From Bathymodiolus brooksi (lineage: Eukaryota; Mollusca; Bivalvia; Mytilida; Modiolidae): DNA of 64,000 bases. Below, in pieces: positions 1 to 13,547 of this stretch (the first letter of the stretch is position 1; every line of letters starts with the position of its first letter). Under the pieces are notes generated by a model. The model had not been told where the DNA came from. It worked only from the letters and a program-made list of their open reading frames with translations, and did no database searches. A program made the translations under genes and the position numbers. The DNA lies in assembly GCA_963680875.1 (NCBI GenBank), contig OY804589.1:30978962-31042961 (forward strand). The letters run 5' to 3'.

Positions 1-164
1 TTAACAAATATGTGCGCAGGGGTCTGGGTCTCTGCTTAATATAAATGTTTAGTTTTTATTTCTGGAGCCCTTCGTTAGCCAGAAAAATGCGAAAAACCAA
101 TATGCGTTTTTACCCGAAATATCCGTCACGGTCCTGGCATCCCATTTTAGTTCCGTAATAGGCA

Positions 165-351
165 ACTTCCGGTCCTCAGGAATGCTTGATCTACATGTAT
201 GATACTTCAAAACGTTTGTCAATTCCTCTGTTTGATAACTATTCCCCGTAGATCATTCCATAGGACCTGTGGACCAAGTAAGAGGTAAAAAACCATGGTC
301 GGGTAGGTCAAAATTGCCGGCTGTACAACCATTATGGCTCAATTTTCGTCC
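165..351 (+). repeat. Satellite subunit A (~187 bp)
   Basis: Opens with ACTTCCGGTCCTCAGG and carries a CTTGATCTACATGTATGATA segment, AAAACGTTTGTCAATG..CTCTG, a CCCCGTAGATCATTCC segment, and near its end GGTAAAAAACCATGGTCGGG and TGTACAACCATTATGGC. It aligns without gaps to subunit B over the first 69 bp. By hand count about 58 of 69 positions match for the copies at 58,536 and 58,723. Later in the array this subunit often loses one T (GGAGGCTTGATC becomes GGAGGCTGATC), which accounts for many 1-bp shorter monomers. The array terminates inside this subunit. Confidence 0.85.
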
Positions 352-530
352 ACTTCCGGTCTCCAGGATAGCTTGACATACATGTATTATACCTCAAAAT
401 GTTTGTACATGTCTCTGCTTTATAAATATATACCGTAAGACTGTCTATACGCCACTTGATTGGAGTAAATAATGTAAAACCAATGTCCGGCGGTAGGTTA
501 AAATAAAACGGTTTACCTATGTTTTCACCC
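352..530 (+). repeat. Satellite subunit B (~179 bp)
   Basis: Opens with ACTTCCGGTCTCCAGG and contains CATACATGTATTATACC, TCTCTGCTTTATAAATATATA, a CCCCTTGATTGGAGTAAAT segment, and GTAAAACCAATGTCCGGCGG. The GTAAAACCAATGTCCGGCGG block lines up with GGTAAAAAACCATGGTCGGG in A and GAAAAACCAATATGCG in C. The TATAAATATATA run resembles a TATA box, but nothing else suggests a promoter. It is the most conserved subunit along the array by eye. The 80-codon minus-strand frame that recurs in most monomers lies mainly here. Confidence 0.85.
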
Positions 531-726
531 CCTTCCGGTCCCCATGGCGGCCCGAATAACCAAATACCTTAACAAATATGTGCGCATGGGTCTCTGCTTA
601 ATATATATGTTTAGTTTTTATTTCTGGAGCCCTCCGTTAGCCAGAAAAATGCGAAAAACCAATATGCGTTATTACCCGAAATATCCGTCATGGTCCTGGC
701 ATCCCATTTTAACTCTGTAATAGGCA
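531..726 (+). repeat. Satellite subunit C (~196 bp)
   Basis: Opens with CCTTCCGGTCCCCATGGCGG and contains CCAAATACCTTAACAAAT, TCTCTGCTTAATATATATG, TTTTTATTTCTGGAGCCC, GTTAGCCAGAAAAATGCG and the terminal CATCCCATTTTAGTTCCG or TTTTAACTCTG. It is the most diverged of the three: over the first 69 bp about 39 positions match subunit B by hand count. The shared CTTCCGGTC start and the CTCTGCTT block at the same offset still make common ancestry clear. It carries most of the domain-specific variants, including GGTGGGCCG, GCTGCTCGAAT, TGCACAGG and the GGGTCT duplication. Confidence 0.85.
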
Positions 727-2869
727 ACTTCCGGTCCTCAGAGAGGCTTGATCTGAATGTTTGATACCTCAAAACGTTTGTCAATGCCTCTGCTTGATAA
801 CTATTCCCCGTAGATCATTCCATAGGACATGTGGACCAAGTAAGATGTAAAAAACCATGGTCGGGTAGGTTAAAATTGCCGGCTGTACAACCATTATGGC
901 TCAATTTTCGTCCACTTCCGGTCTCCAGGATAGCTTGACATACATGTATTATACCTCAAAATGTTTGTACATGTCTCTGCTTTATAAATATATACAGTAC
1001 GACTGTCTATACGCCCCTTGATTGGAGTAAATAATGTAAAACCAATGTCCGGCGGTAGGTTAAAATAAAACGGTTTACCTATGTTTTCACCTCCTTCCGG
1101 TCCCCATGGCGGCCCGAATAACCAAATACCTTAACAAATATGTGCGCAGGGGTCTCTGCTTAATATAAATGTTTAGTTTTTATTTCTGGAGCCCTTCGTT
1201 AGCCAGAAAAATGCGAAAAACCAATATGCGTTTTTACCCGAAATATCCGTCACGGTCCTGGCATCCCATTTTAGTTCCGTAATAGGCAACTTCCGGTCCT
1301 CAGGAATGCTTGATCTACATGTATGATACTTCAAAACGTTTGTCAATTCCTCTGTTTGATAACTATTCCCCGTAGATCATTCCATAGGACCTGTGGACCA
1401 AGTAAGAGGTAAAAAACCATGGTCGGGTAGGTCAAAATTGCCGGCTGTACAACCATTATGGCTCAATTTTCGTCCACTTCCGGTCTCCAGGATAGCTTGA
1501 CATACATGTATTACACCTCAAAATGTTTGTACATGTCTCTGCTTTATAAATATATACAGTACGACTGTCTATACGCCACTTGATTGGAGTAAATAATGTA
1601 AAACCAATGTCCGGCGGTAGGTTAAAATAAAACGGTTTACCTATGTTTTCACCTCCTTCCGGTCCCCATGGCGGCCCGAATAACCAAATACCTTAACAAA
1701 TATGTGCGCAGGGGTCTCTGCTTAATATATATGTTTAGTTTTTATTTCTGGAGCCCTCCGTTAGCCAGAAAAATGCGAAAAACCAATATGCGTTATTACC
1801 CGAAATATCCGTCACGGTCCTGGCATCCCATTTTAACTCTGTAATAGGCAACTTCCGGTCCTCAGGGAGGCTTGATCTGCATGTATGATACCTCAAAACG
1901 TTTGTCAATGCCTCTGCTTGATAACTATTCCCCGTAGATCATTCCATAGGACCTGTGGACCAAGTAAGAGGTAAAAAACCATGGTCGGGTAGGTCAAAAT
2001 TGCCGGCTGTACAACCATTATGGCTCAATTTTCGTCCACTTCCGGTCTCCAGGATAGCTTGACATACATGTATTATACCTCAAAATGTTTGTACATGTCT
2101 CTGCTTTATAAATATATACAGTAAGACTGTCTATACGCCCCTTGATTGGAGTAAATAATGTAAAACCAATGTCCGGCGGTAGGTTAAAATAAAACGGTTT
2201 ACCTATGTTTTCACCCCTGCCGGTCCCCATGGCGGCCCGAATAACCAAATACCTTAACAAATATGTGCGCAGGGGTCTCTGCTTAATATAAATGTTTAGT
2301 TTTTATTTCTGGAGCCCTTCGTTAGCCAGAAAAATGCGAAAAACCAATATGCGTTTTTACCCGAAATATCCGTCACGGTCCTGGCATCCCATTTTAGTTC
2401 CGTAATAGGCAACTTCCGGTCCTCAGGAATGCTTGATCTACATGTATGATACTTCAAAACGTTTGTCAATTCCTCTGTTTGATAACTATTCCCCGTAGAT
2501 CATTCCATAGGACCTGTGGACCAAGTAAGAGGTAAAAAACCATGGTCGGGTAGGTCAAAATTGCTGGCTGTACAACCATTATGGCTCAATTTTCGTCCAC
2601 TTCCGGTCTCCAGGATAGCTTGACATACATGTATTATACCTCAAAATGTTTGTACATGTCTCTGCTTTATAAATATATACAGTAAGACTGTCTATACGCC
2701 ACTTGATTGGAGTAAATAATGTAAAACCAATGTCCGGCGGTAGGTTAAAATAAAACGGTTTACCTATGTTTTCACCCCCTTCCGGTCCCCATGGCGGCCC
2801 GAATAACCAAATACCTTAACAAATATGTGCGCAGGGGTCTCTGCTTAATGTATATGTTTAGTTTTTATT

Positions 2870-5800
2870 TCTGGAGCCCTCCGTTAGCCAGAAAAATGCG
2901 AAAAACCAATATGCGTTATTACCCGAAATATCCGTCATGGTCCTGGCATCCCATTTTAACTCTGTAATAGGCAACTTCCGGTCCTCAGAGAGGCTTGATC
3001 TGCATGTTTGATACCTCAAAACGTTTGTCAATGCCTCTGCTTGATAACTATTCCCCGTAGATCATTCCATAGGACATGTGGACCAATTAAGATGTAAAAA
3101 ACCATGGTCGGGTAGGTTAAAATTGCCGGCTGTACAACCATTATGGCTCAATTTTCGTCCACTTCCGGTCTCCAGGATAGCTTGACATACATGTATTATA
3201 CCTCAAAATGTTTGTACATGTCTCTGCTTTATAAATATATACAGTAAGACTGTCTATACGCCCCTTGATTGGAGTAAATAATGTAAAACCAATGTCCGGC
3301 GGTAGGTTAAAATAAAACGGTTTACCTATGTTTTCACCCCTGCCGGTCCCCATGGCGGCCCGAATAACCAAATACCTAAACAAATATGTGCGCAGGGGTC
3401 TGGGTCTCTGCTTAATATAAATGTTTAGTTTTTATTTCTGGAGCCCTTCGTTAGCCAGAAAAATGCGAAAAACCAATATGCGTTATTACCCGGAATATCC
3501 GTCACGGTCCTGGCATCCCATTTTAGTTCCGTAATAGGCAACTTCCGGTCCTCAGGGATGCTTGATCTACATGTATGATACTTCAAAACGTTTGTCAATG
3601 CCTCTGCTTGATAACTATTCCCCGTAGATCATTCCATAGGACCTGTGGACCAAGTAAGAGGTAAAAAACCATGGTCGGGTAGGTCAAAATTGCCGGCTGT
3701 ACAACCATTATGGCTCAATTGTCGTCCACTTCCGGTCTCCAGGATAGCTTGACATACATGTATTATACCTCAAAATGTTTGTACATGTCTCTGCTTTATA
3801 AATATATACAGTAAGACTGTCTATACGCCCCTTGATTGGAGTAAATAATGTAAAACCAATGTCCGGCGGTAGGTTAAAATAAAACGGTTTACCTATGTTT
3901 TCACCCCTGCCGGTCCCCATGGCGGCCCGAATAACCAAATACCTTAACAAATATGTGCGCAGGGGTCTGGGTCTCTGCTTAATATAAATGTTTAGTTTTT
4001 ATTTCTGGAGCCCTTCGTTAGCCAGAAAAATGCGAAAAACCAATATGCGTTATTACCCGAAATATCCGTCACGGTCCTGGCATCCCATTTTAGTTCCGTA
4101 ATAGGCAACTTCCGGTCCTCAGGGATGCTTGATCTACATGTATGATACTTCAAAACGTTTGTCAATTCCTCTGTTTGATAACTATTCCCCGTAGATCATT
4201 CCATAGGACCTGTGGACCAAGTAAGAGGTAAAAAACCATGGTCGGGTAGGTCAAAATTGCCGGCTGTACAACCATTATGGCTCAATTGTCGTCCACTTCC
4301 GGTCTCCAGGATAGCTTGACATACATGTATTATACCTCAAAATGTTTGTACATGTCTCTGCTTTATAAATATATACAGTAAGACTGTCTATACGCCCCTT
4401 GATTGGAGTAAATAATGTAAAACCAATGTCCGGCGGTAGGTTAAAATAAAACGGTTTACCTATGTTTTCACCCCCTTCCGGTCCCCATGGCGGCCCGAAT
4501 AACCAAATACATTAACAAATATGTGCGCAGGGGTCTCTGCTTAATATATATGTTTAGTTTTTATTTCTGGAGCCCTCCGTTAGCCAGAAAAATGCGAAAA
4601 ACCAATATGCGTTATTACCCGAAATATCCGTCATGGTCCTGGCATCCCATTTTAACTCTGTAATAGGCAACTTCCGGTCTTCAGAGAGGCTTGATCTGCA
4701 TGTATGATACCTCAAAACGTTTGTCAATGCCTCTGCTTGATAACTATTCCCCGTAGATCATTCCATAGGACATGTGGACCAAGTAAGATGTAAAAAACCA
4801 TGGTCGGGTAGGTTAAAATTGCCGGCTGTACAACCATTATGGCTCAATTTTCGTCCACTTCCGGTCTCCAGGATAGCTTGACATACATGTATTATACCTC
4901 AAAATGTTTGTACATGTCTCTGCTTTATAAATATATACAGTAAGACTGTCTATACGCCCCTTGATTGGAGTAAATAATGTAAAACCAATGTCCGGCGGTA
5001 GGTTAAAATAAAACGGTTTACCTATGTTTTCACCCCTGCCGGTCCCCATGGCGGCCCGAATAACCAAATACCTTAACAAATATGTGCGCAGGGGTCTGGG
5101 TCTCTGCTTAATATAAATGTTTAGTTTTTATTTCTGGAGCCCTCCGTTAGCCAGAAAAATGCGAAAAACCAATATGCGTTATTACCCGAAATATCCGTCA
5201 TGGTCCTGGCATCCCATTTTAACTCTGTAATAGGCAACTTCCGGTCCTCAGAGAGGCTTGATCTGCATGTTTGATACCTCAAAACGTTTGTCAATGCCTC
5301 TGCTTGATAACTATTCCCCGTAGATCATTCCATAGGACATGTGGACCAATTAAGATGTAAAAAACCATGGTCGGGTAGGTTAAAATTGCCGGCTGTACAA
5401 CCATTATGGCTCAATTTTCGTCCACTTCCGGTCTCCAGGATAGCTTGACATACATGTATTATACCTCAAAATGTTTGTACATGTCTCTGCTTTATAAATA
5501 TATACAGTAAGACTGTCTATACGCCCCTTGATTGGAGTAAATAATGTAAAACCAATGTCCGGCGGTAGGTTAAAATAAAACGGTTTACCTATGTTTTCAC
5601 CCCTGCCGGTCCCCATGGCGGCCCGAATAACCAAATACCTAAACAAATATGTGCGCAGGGGTCTGGGTCTCTGCTTAATATAAATGTTTAGTTTTTATTT
5701 CTGGAGCCCTTCGTTAGCCAGAAAAATGCGAAAAACCAATATGCGTTATTACCCGGAATATCCGTCACGGTCCTGGCATCCCATTTTAGTTCCGTAATAG

Positions 5801-7400
5801 GCAACTTCCGGTCCTCAGGGATGCTTGATCTACATGTATGATACTTCAAAACGTTTGTCAATGCCTCTGCTTGATAACTATTCCCCGTAGATCATTCCAT
5901 AGGACCTGTGGACCAAGTAAGAGGTAAAAAACCATGGTCGGGTAGGTCAAAATTGCCGGCTGTACAACCATTATGGCTCAATTGTCGTCCACTTCCGGTC
6001 TCCAGGATAGCTTGACATACATGTATTATACCTCAAAATGTTTGTACATGTCTCTGCTTTATAAATATATACAGTAAGACTGTCTATACGCCCCTTGATT
6101 GGAGTAAATAATGTAAAACCAATGTCCGGCGGTAGGTTAAAATAAAACGGTTTACCTATGTTTTCACCCCTGCCGGTCCCCATGGCGGCCCGAATAACCA
6201 AATACCTTAACAAATATGTGCGCAGGGGTCTGGGTCTCTGCTTAATATAAATGTTTAGTTTTTATTTCTGGAGCCCTTCGTTAGCCAGAAAAATGCGAAA
6301 AACCAATATGCGTTATTACCCGAAATATCCGTCACGGTCCTGGCATCCCATTTTAGTTCCGTAATAGGCAACTTCCGGTCCTCAGGGATGCTTGATCTAC
6401 ATGTATGATACTTCAAAACGTTTGTCAATTCCTCTGTTTGATAACTATTCCCCGTAGATCATTCCATAGGACCTGTGGACCAAGTAAGAGGTAAAAAACC
6501 ATGGTCGGGTAGGTCAAAATTGCCGGCTGTACAACCATTATGGCTCAATTGTCGTCCACTTCCGGTCTCCAGGATAGCTTGACATACATGTATTATACCT
6601 CAAAATGTTTGTACATGTCTCTGCTTTATAAATATATACAGTAAGACTGTCTATACGCCCCTTGATTGGAGTAAATAATGTAAAACCAATGTCCGGCGGT
6701 AGGTTAAAATAAAACGGTTTACCTATGTTTTCACCCCCTTCCGGTCCCCATGGCGGCCCGAATAACCAAATACATTAACAAATATGTGCGCAGGGGTCTC
6801 TGCTTAATATATATGTTTAGTTTTTATTTCTGGAGCCCTCCGTTAGCCAGAAAAATGCGAAAAACCAATATGCGTTATTACCCGAAATATCCGTCATGGT
6901 CCTGGCATCCCATTTTAACTCTGTAATAGGCAACTTCCGGTCCTCAGAGAGGCTTGATCTGCATGTATGATACCTCAAAACGTTTGTCAATGCCTCTGCT
7001 TGATAACTATTCCCCGTAGATCATTCCATAGGACATGTGGACCAAGTAAGATGTAAAAAACCATGGTCGGGTAGGTTAAAATTGCCGGCTGTACAACCAT
7101 TATGGCTCAATTTTCGTCCACTTCCGGTCTCCAGGATAGCTTGACATACATGTATTATACCTCAAAATGTTTGTACATGTCTCTGCTTTATAAATATATA
7201 CAGTAAGACTGTCTATACGCCCCTTGATTGGAGTAAATAATGTAAAACCAATGTCCGGCGGTAGGTTAAAATAAAACGGTTTACCTATGTTTTCACCCCT
7301 GCCGGTCCCCATGGCGGCCCGAATAACCAAATACCTTAACAAATATGTGCGCAGGGGTCTGGGTCTCTGCTTAATATAAATGTTTAGTTTTTATTTCTGG
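2870..7400 (+). repeat. 4-mer block duplicated in tandem, period 2,263 bp
   Basis: The segment from about 2,870 to 5,135 matches about 5,133 to 7,400. Shared private variants sit exactly 2,263 bp apart: CCAATTAAGATG (near 3,083 and 5,346), ATACCTAAACAAA (3,376 and 5,639 for CTAAAC) and ACCCGGAATATCC (3,488 and 5,751). Homology breaks on the right near 7,400, where TCCGTTAGCC at 5,140 corresponds to TTCGTTAGCC. Edge positions are approximate. Confidence 0.75.
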
Positions 7401-9400
7401 AGCCCTTCGTTAGCCAGAAAAATGCGAAAAACCAATATGCGTTATTACCCGAAATATCCGTCACGGTCCTGGCATCCCATTTTAGTTCCGTAATAGGCAA
7501 CTTCCGGTCCTCAGGGATGCTTGATCTACATGTATGATACTTCAAAACGTTTGTCAATTCCTCTGTTTGATAACTATTCCCCGTAGATCATTCCATAGGA
7601 CCTGTGGACCAAGTAAGAGGTAAAAAACCATGGTCGGGTAGGTCAAAATTGCCGGCTGTACAACCATTATGGCTCAATTGTCGTCCACTTCCGGTCTCCA
7701 GGATAGCTTGACATACATGTATTATACCTCAAAATGTTTGTACATGTCTCTGCTTTATAAATATATACAGTAAGACTGTCTATACGCCCCTTGATTGGAG
7801 TAAATAATGTAAAACCAATGTCCGGCGGTAGGTTAAAATAAAACGGTTTACCTATGTTTTCACCCCTGCCGGTCCCCATGGCGGCCCGAATAACCAAATA
7901 CCTTAACAAATATGTGCGCAGGGGTCTGGGTCTCTGCTTAATATAAATGTTTAGTTTTTATTTCTGGAGCCCTTCGTTAGCCAGAAAAATGCGAAAAACC
8001 AATATGCGTTATTACCCGAAATATCCGTCACGGTCCTGGCATCCCATTTTAGTTCCGTAATAGGCAACTTCCGGTCCTCAGGGATGCTTGATCTACATGT
8101 ATGATACTTCAAAACGTTTGTCAATTCCTCTGTTTGATAACTATTCCCCGTAGATCATTCCATAGGACCTGTGGACCAAGTAAGAGGTAAAAAACCATGG
8201 TCGGGTAGGTCAAAATTGCCGGCTGTACAACCATTATGGCTCAATTGTCGTCCACTTCCGGTCTCCAGGATAGCTTGACATACATGTATTATACCTCAAA
8301 ATGTTTGTACATGTCTCTGCTTTATAAATATATACAGTAAGACTGTCTATACGCCCCTTGATTGGAGTAAATAATGTAAAACCAATGTCCGGCGGTAGGT
8401 TAAAATAAAACGGTTTACCTATGTTTTCACCCCCTTCCGGTCCCCATGGCGGCCCGAATAACCAAATACATTAACAAATATGTGCGCAGGGGTCTCTGCT
8501 TAATATATATGTTTAGTTTTTATTTCTGGAGCCCTCCGTTAGCCAGAAAAATGCGAAAAACCAATATGCGTTATTACCCGAAATATCCGTCATGGTCCTG
8601 GCATCCCATTTTAACTCTGTAATAGGCAACTTCCGGTCCTCAGAGAGGCTTGATCTGCATGTATGATACCTCAAAACGTTTGTCAATGCCTCTGCTTGAT
8701 AACTATTCCCCGTAGATCATTCCATAGGACATGTGGACCAAGTAAGATGTAAAAAACCATGGTCGGGTAGGTTAAAATTGCCGGCTGTACAACCATTATG
8801 GCTCAATTTTCGTCCACTTCCGGTCTCCAGGATAGCTTGACATACATGTATTATACCTCAAAATGTTTGTACATGTCTCTGCTTTATAAATATATACAGT
8901 AAGACTGTCTATACGCCCCTTGATTGGAGTAAATAATGTAAAACCAATGTCCGGCGGTAGGTTAAAATAAAACGGTTTACCTATGTTTTCACCCCTGCCG
9001 GTCCCCATGGCGGCCCGAATAACCAAATACCTTAACAAATATGTGCGCAGGGGTCTGGGTCTCTGCTTAATATAAATGTTTAGTTTTTATTTCTGGAGCC
9101 CTTCGTTAGCCAGAAAAATGCGAAAAACCAATATGCGTTATTACCCGAAATATCCGTCACGGTCCTGGCATCCCATTTTAGTTCCGTAATAGGCAACTTC
9201 CGGTCCTCAGGGATGCTTGATCTACATGTATGATACTTCAAAACGTTTGTCAATTCCTCTGTTTGATAACTATTCCCCGTAGATCATTCCATAGGACCTG
9301 TGGACCAAGTAAGAGGTAAAAAACCATGGTCGGGTAGGTCAAAATTGCCGGCTGTACAACCATTATGGCTCAATTGTCGTCCACTTCCGGTCTCCAGGAT
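5830..9400 (+). repeat. 3-mer higher-order repeat, period 1,696 bp
   Basis: The three-monomer unit 567 + 567 + 562 bp repeats: the same monomer types start at 5,971 and 7,667 and at 7,100 and 8,796, each 1,696 bp apart, and ATACATTAAC near 6,770 recurs at 8,466. Two monomers per unit carry the GGGTCT duplication, which explains the extra length relative to the 1,681 bp 3-mer further right. Confidence 0.7.
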
Positions 9401-12400
9401 AGCTTGACATACATGTATTATACCTCAAAATGTTTGTACATGTCTCTGCTTTATAAATATATACAGTAAGACTGTCTATACGCCACTTGATTGGAGTAAA
9501 TAATGTAAAACCAATGTCCGGCGGTAGGTTAAAATAAAACGGTTTACCTATGTTTTCACCCCCTTCCGGTCCCCATGGCGGCCCGAATAACCAAATACAT
9601 TAACAAATATGTGCGCAGGGGTCTCTGCTTAATATATATGTTTAGTTTTTATTTCTGGAGCCCTCCGTTAGCCAGAAAAATGCGAAAAACCAATATGCGT
9701 TATTACCCGAAATATCCGTCATGGTCCTGGCATCCCATTTTAACTCTGTAATAGGCAACTTCCGGTCCTCAGAGAGGCTTGATCTGCATGTATGATACCT
9801 CAAAACGTTTGTCAATGCCTCTGCTTGATAACTATTCCCCGTAGATCATTCCATAGGACATGTGGACCAAGTAAGATGTAAAAAACCATGGTCGGGTAGG
9901 TTAAAATTGCCGGCTGTACAACCATTATGGCTCAATTTTCGTCCACTTCCGGTCTCCAGGATAGCTTGACATACATGTATTATACCTCAAAATGTTTGTA
10001 CATGTCTCTGCTTTATAAATATATACAGTACGACTGTCTATACGCCCCTTGATTGGAGTAAATAATGTAAAACCAATGTCCGGCGGTAGGTTAAAATAAA
10101 ACGGTTTACCTATGTTTTCACCTCCTTCCGGTCCCCATGGCCGCCCGAATAACCAAATACCTTAACAAATATGTGCGCAGGGGTCTCTGCTTAATATATA
10201 TGTTTAGTTTTTATTTCTGGAGCCCTCCGTTAGCCAGAAAAATGCGAAAAACCAATATGCGTTATTACCCGAAATATCCGTCACGGTCCTGGCATCCCAT
10301 TTTAACTCTGTAATATGCAACTTCCGGTCCTCAGGGAGGCTTGATCTGCATGTATGATACCTCAAAACGTTTGTCAATGCCTCTGCTTGATAACTATTCC
10401 CCGTAGATCATTCCATAGGACCTGTGGACCAAGTAAGAGGTAAAAAACCATGGTCGGGTAGGTCAAAATTGCTGGCTGTACAACCATCATGGCTCAATTG
10501 TCGTCCACTTCCGGTCTCCAGGATAGCTTGACATACATGTATTATACCTCAAAATGTTTGTACATGTCTCTGCTTTATAAATATATACAGTAAGACTGTC
10601 TATACGCCCCTTGATTGGAGTAAATAATGTAAAACCAATGTCCGGCGGTAGGTTAAAATAAAACGGTTTACCTATGTTTTCACCCCTGCCGGTCCCCATG
10701 GCGGCCCGAATAACCAAATACCTTAACAAATATGTGCGCAGGGGTCTCTGCTTAATATATGTGTTTAGTTTTATTTCTGGAGCCCTTCGTTAGCCAGAAA
10801 AATGCGAAAAACCAATATGCGTTTTTACCCGAAATATCCGTCACGGTCCTGGCATCCCATTTTAGTTCCGTAATAGGCAACTTCCGGTCCTCAGGGATGC
10901 TTGATCTACATGTATGATACTTCAAAACGTTTGTCAATTCCTCTGTTTGATAACTATTCCCCGTAGATCATTCCATAGGACCTGTGGACCAAGTAAGAGG
11001 TAAAAAACCATGGTCGGGTAGGTCAAAATTGCCGGCTGTACAACCATTATGGCTCAATTTTCGTCCACTTCCGGTCTCCAGGATAGCTTGACATACATGT
11101 ATTATACCTCAAAATGTTTGTACATGTCTCTGCTTTATAAATATATACAGTAAGACTGTCTATACGCCACTTGATTGGAGTAAATAATGTAAAACCAATG
11201 TCCGGCGGTAGGTTAAAATAAAACGGTTTACCTATGTTTTCACCCCCTTCTGGTCCCCATGGCGGCCCGAATAACCAAATACCTTAACAAATATGTGCGC
11301 AGGGGTCTCTGCTTAATATATATGTTTAGTTTTTATTTCTGGAGCCCTCCGTTAGCCAGAAAAATGCGAAAAACCAATATGCGTTATTACCCGAAATATC
11401 CGTCATGGTCCTGGCATCCCATTTTAACTCTGTAATAGGCAACTTCCGGTCCTCAGAGAGGCTTGATCTGCATGTTTGATACCTCAAAACGTTTGTCAAT
11501 GCCTCTGCTTGATAACTATTCCCCGTAGATCATTCCATAGGACATGTGGACCAAGTAAGATGTAAAAAACCATGGTCGGGTAGGTTAAAATTGCCGGCTG
11601 TACAACCATTATGGCTCAATTTTCGTCCACTTCCGGTATCCAGGATAGCTTGACATACATGTATTATACCTCAAAATGTTTGTACATGTCTCTGCTTTAT
11701 AAATATATACAGTACGACTGTCTATACGCCCCTTGATTGGAGTAAATAATGTAAAACCAATGTCCGGCGGTAGGTTAAAATAAAACGGTTTACCTATGTT
11801 TTCACCTCCTTCCGGTCCCCATGGCGGCCCGAATAACCAAATACCTTAACAAATATGTGCGCAGGGGTCTCTGCTTAATATATATGTTTATTTTTTATTT
11901 CTGGAGCCCTCCGTTAGCCAGAAAAATGCGAAAAACCAATATGCGTTTTTACCCGAAATATCCGTCACGGTCCTGGCATCCCATTTTAGTTCCGTAATAG
12001 GCAACTTCCGGTCCTCAGGGATGCTTGATCTACATGTATGATACTTCAAAACGTTTGTCAATTCCTCTGTTTGATAACTATTCCCCGTAGATCATTCCAT
12101 AGGACCTGTGGACCAAGTAAGAGGTAAAAAACCATGGTCGGGTAGGTCAAAATTGCCGGCTGTACAACCATTATGGCTCAATTTTCGTCCACTTCCGGTC
12201 TCCAGGATAGCTTGACATACATGTATTATACCTCAAAATGTTTGTACATGTCTCTGCTTTATAAATATATACAGTAAGACTGTCTATACGCCACTTGATT
12301 GGAGTAAATAATGTAAAACCAATGTCCGGCGGTAGGTTAAAATAAAACGGTTTACCTATGTTTTCACCCCCTTCCGGTCCTCATGGCGGCCCGAATAACC

Positions 12401-13547
12401 AAATACCTTAACAAATATGTGCGCAGGGGTCTCTGCTTAATATATATGTTTAGTTTTTATTTCTGGAGCCCTCCGTTAGTCAGAAAAATGCGAAAAACCA
12501 ATATGCGTTATTACCCGAAATATCCGTCATGGTCCTGGCATCCCATTTTAACTCTGTAATAGGCAACTTCCGGTCCTCAGAGAGGCTTGATCTGCATGTT
12601 TGATACCTCAAAACGTTTGTCAATGCCTCTGCTTGATAACTATTCCCCGTAGATTATTCCATAGGACATGTGGACCAAGTAAGATGTAAAAAACCATGGT
12701 CGGGTAGGTTAAAATTGCCGGCTGTACAACCATTATGGCTCAATTGTCGTCCACTTCCGGTCTCCAGGATAGCTTGACATACATGTATTATACCTCAAAA
12801 TGTTTGTACATGTCTCTGCTTTATAAATATATACAGTACGACTGTCTATACGCCCCTTGATTGGAGTAAATAATGTAAAACCAATGTCCGGCGGTAGGTT
12901 AAAATAAAACGGTTTACCTATGTTTTCACCTCCTTCCGGTCCCCATGGCGGCCCGAATAACCAAATACCTTAACAAATATGTGCGCAGGGGTCTCTGCTT
13001 AATATATATGTTTAGTTTTTATTTCTGGAGCCCTCCGTTAGCCAGAAAAATGCGAAAAACCAATATGCGTTATTACCCGAAATATCCGTCACGGTCCTGG
13101 CATCCCATTTTAACTCTGTAATATGCAACTTCCGGTCCTCAGGGAGGCTTGATCTGCATGTATGATACCTCAAAACGTTTGGCAATGCCTCTGCTTGATA
13201 ACTATTCCCCGTAGATCATTCCATAGGACCTGTGGACCAAGTAAGAGGTAAAAAACCATGGTCGGGTAGGTCAAAATTGCCGCTGTACAACCATTATGGC
13301 TCAATTGTCGTCCACTTCCGGTCTCCAGGATAGCTTGACATACATGTATTATACCTCAAAATGTTTGTACATGTCTCTGCTTTATAAATATATACAGTAA
13401 GACTGTCTATACGCCCCTTGATTGGAGTAAATAATGTAAAACCAATGTCCGGCGGTAGGTTAAAATAAAACGGTTTACCTATGTTTTCACCCCTGCCGGT
13501 CCCCATGGCGGCCCGAATAACCAAATACCTTAACAAATATGTGCGCA

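Larger units (their letters stand above)
165..726 (+). repeat. First complete satellite monomer (reference unit, 562 bp)
   Basis: I use this as the reference unit: subunit A (165-351), B (352-530) and C (531-726). The start is placed at the ACTTCCGGTCCTC block, which is an arbitrary phase. The three subunits are related to each other by sequence, so the monomer is an ancient trimer. It carries the domain I character TTTTCG at the A/B boundary. Its internal open frames are not treated as genes. Confidence 0.9.
1..3140 (+). repeat. Higher-order repeat, 2-mer, period ~1,123 bp
   Basis: Alternating monomer types. The marker TCCTCAGGAATGCTTG recurs at about 177, 1,301 and 2,424, a spacing of 1,123-1,124 bp. 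The intervening monomers instead carry TTTTAACTCTG followed by TCAGAGAGG or TCAGGGAGG. That gives about two and a half to three dimer units. Confidence 0.75.
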
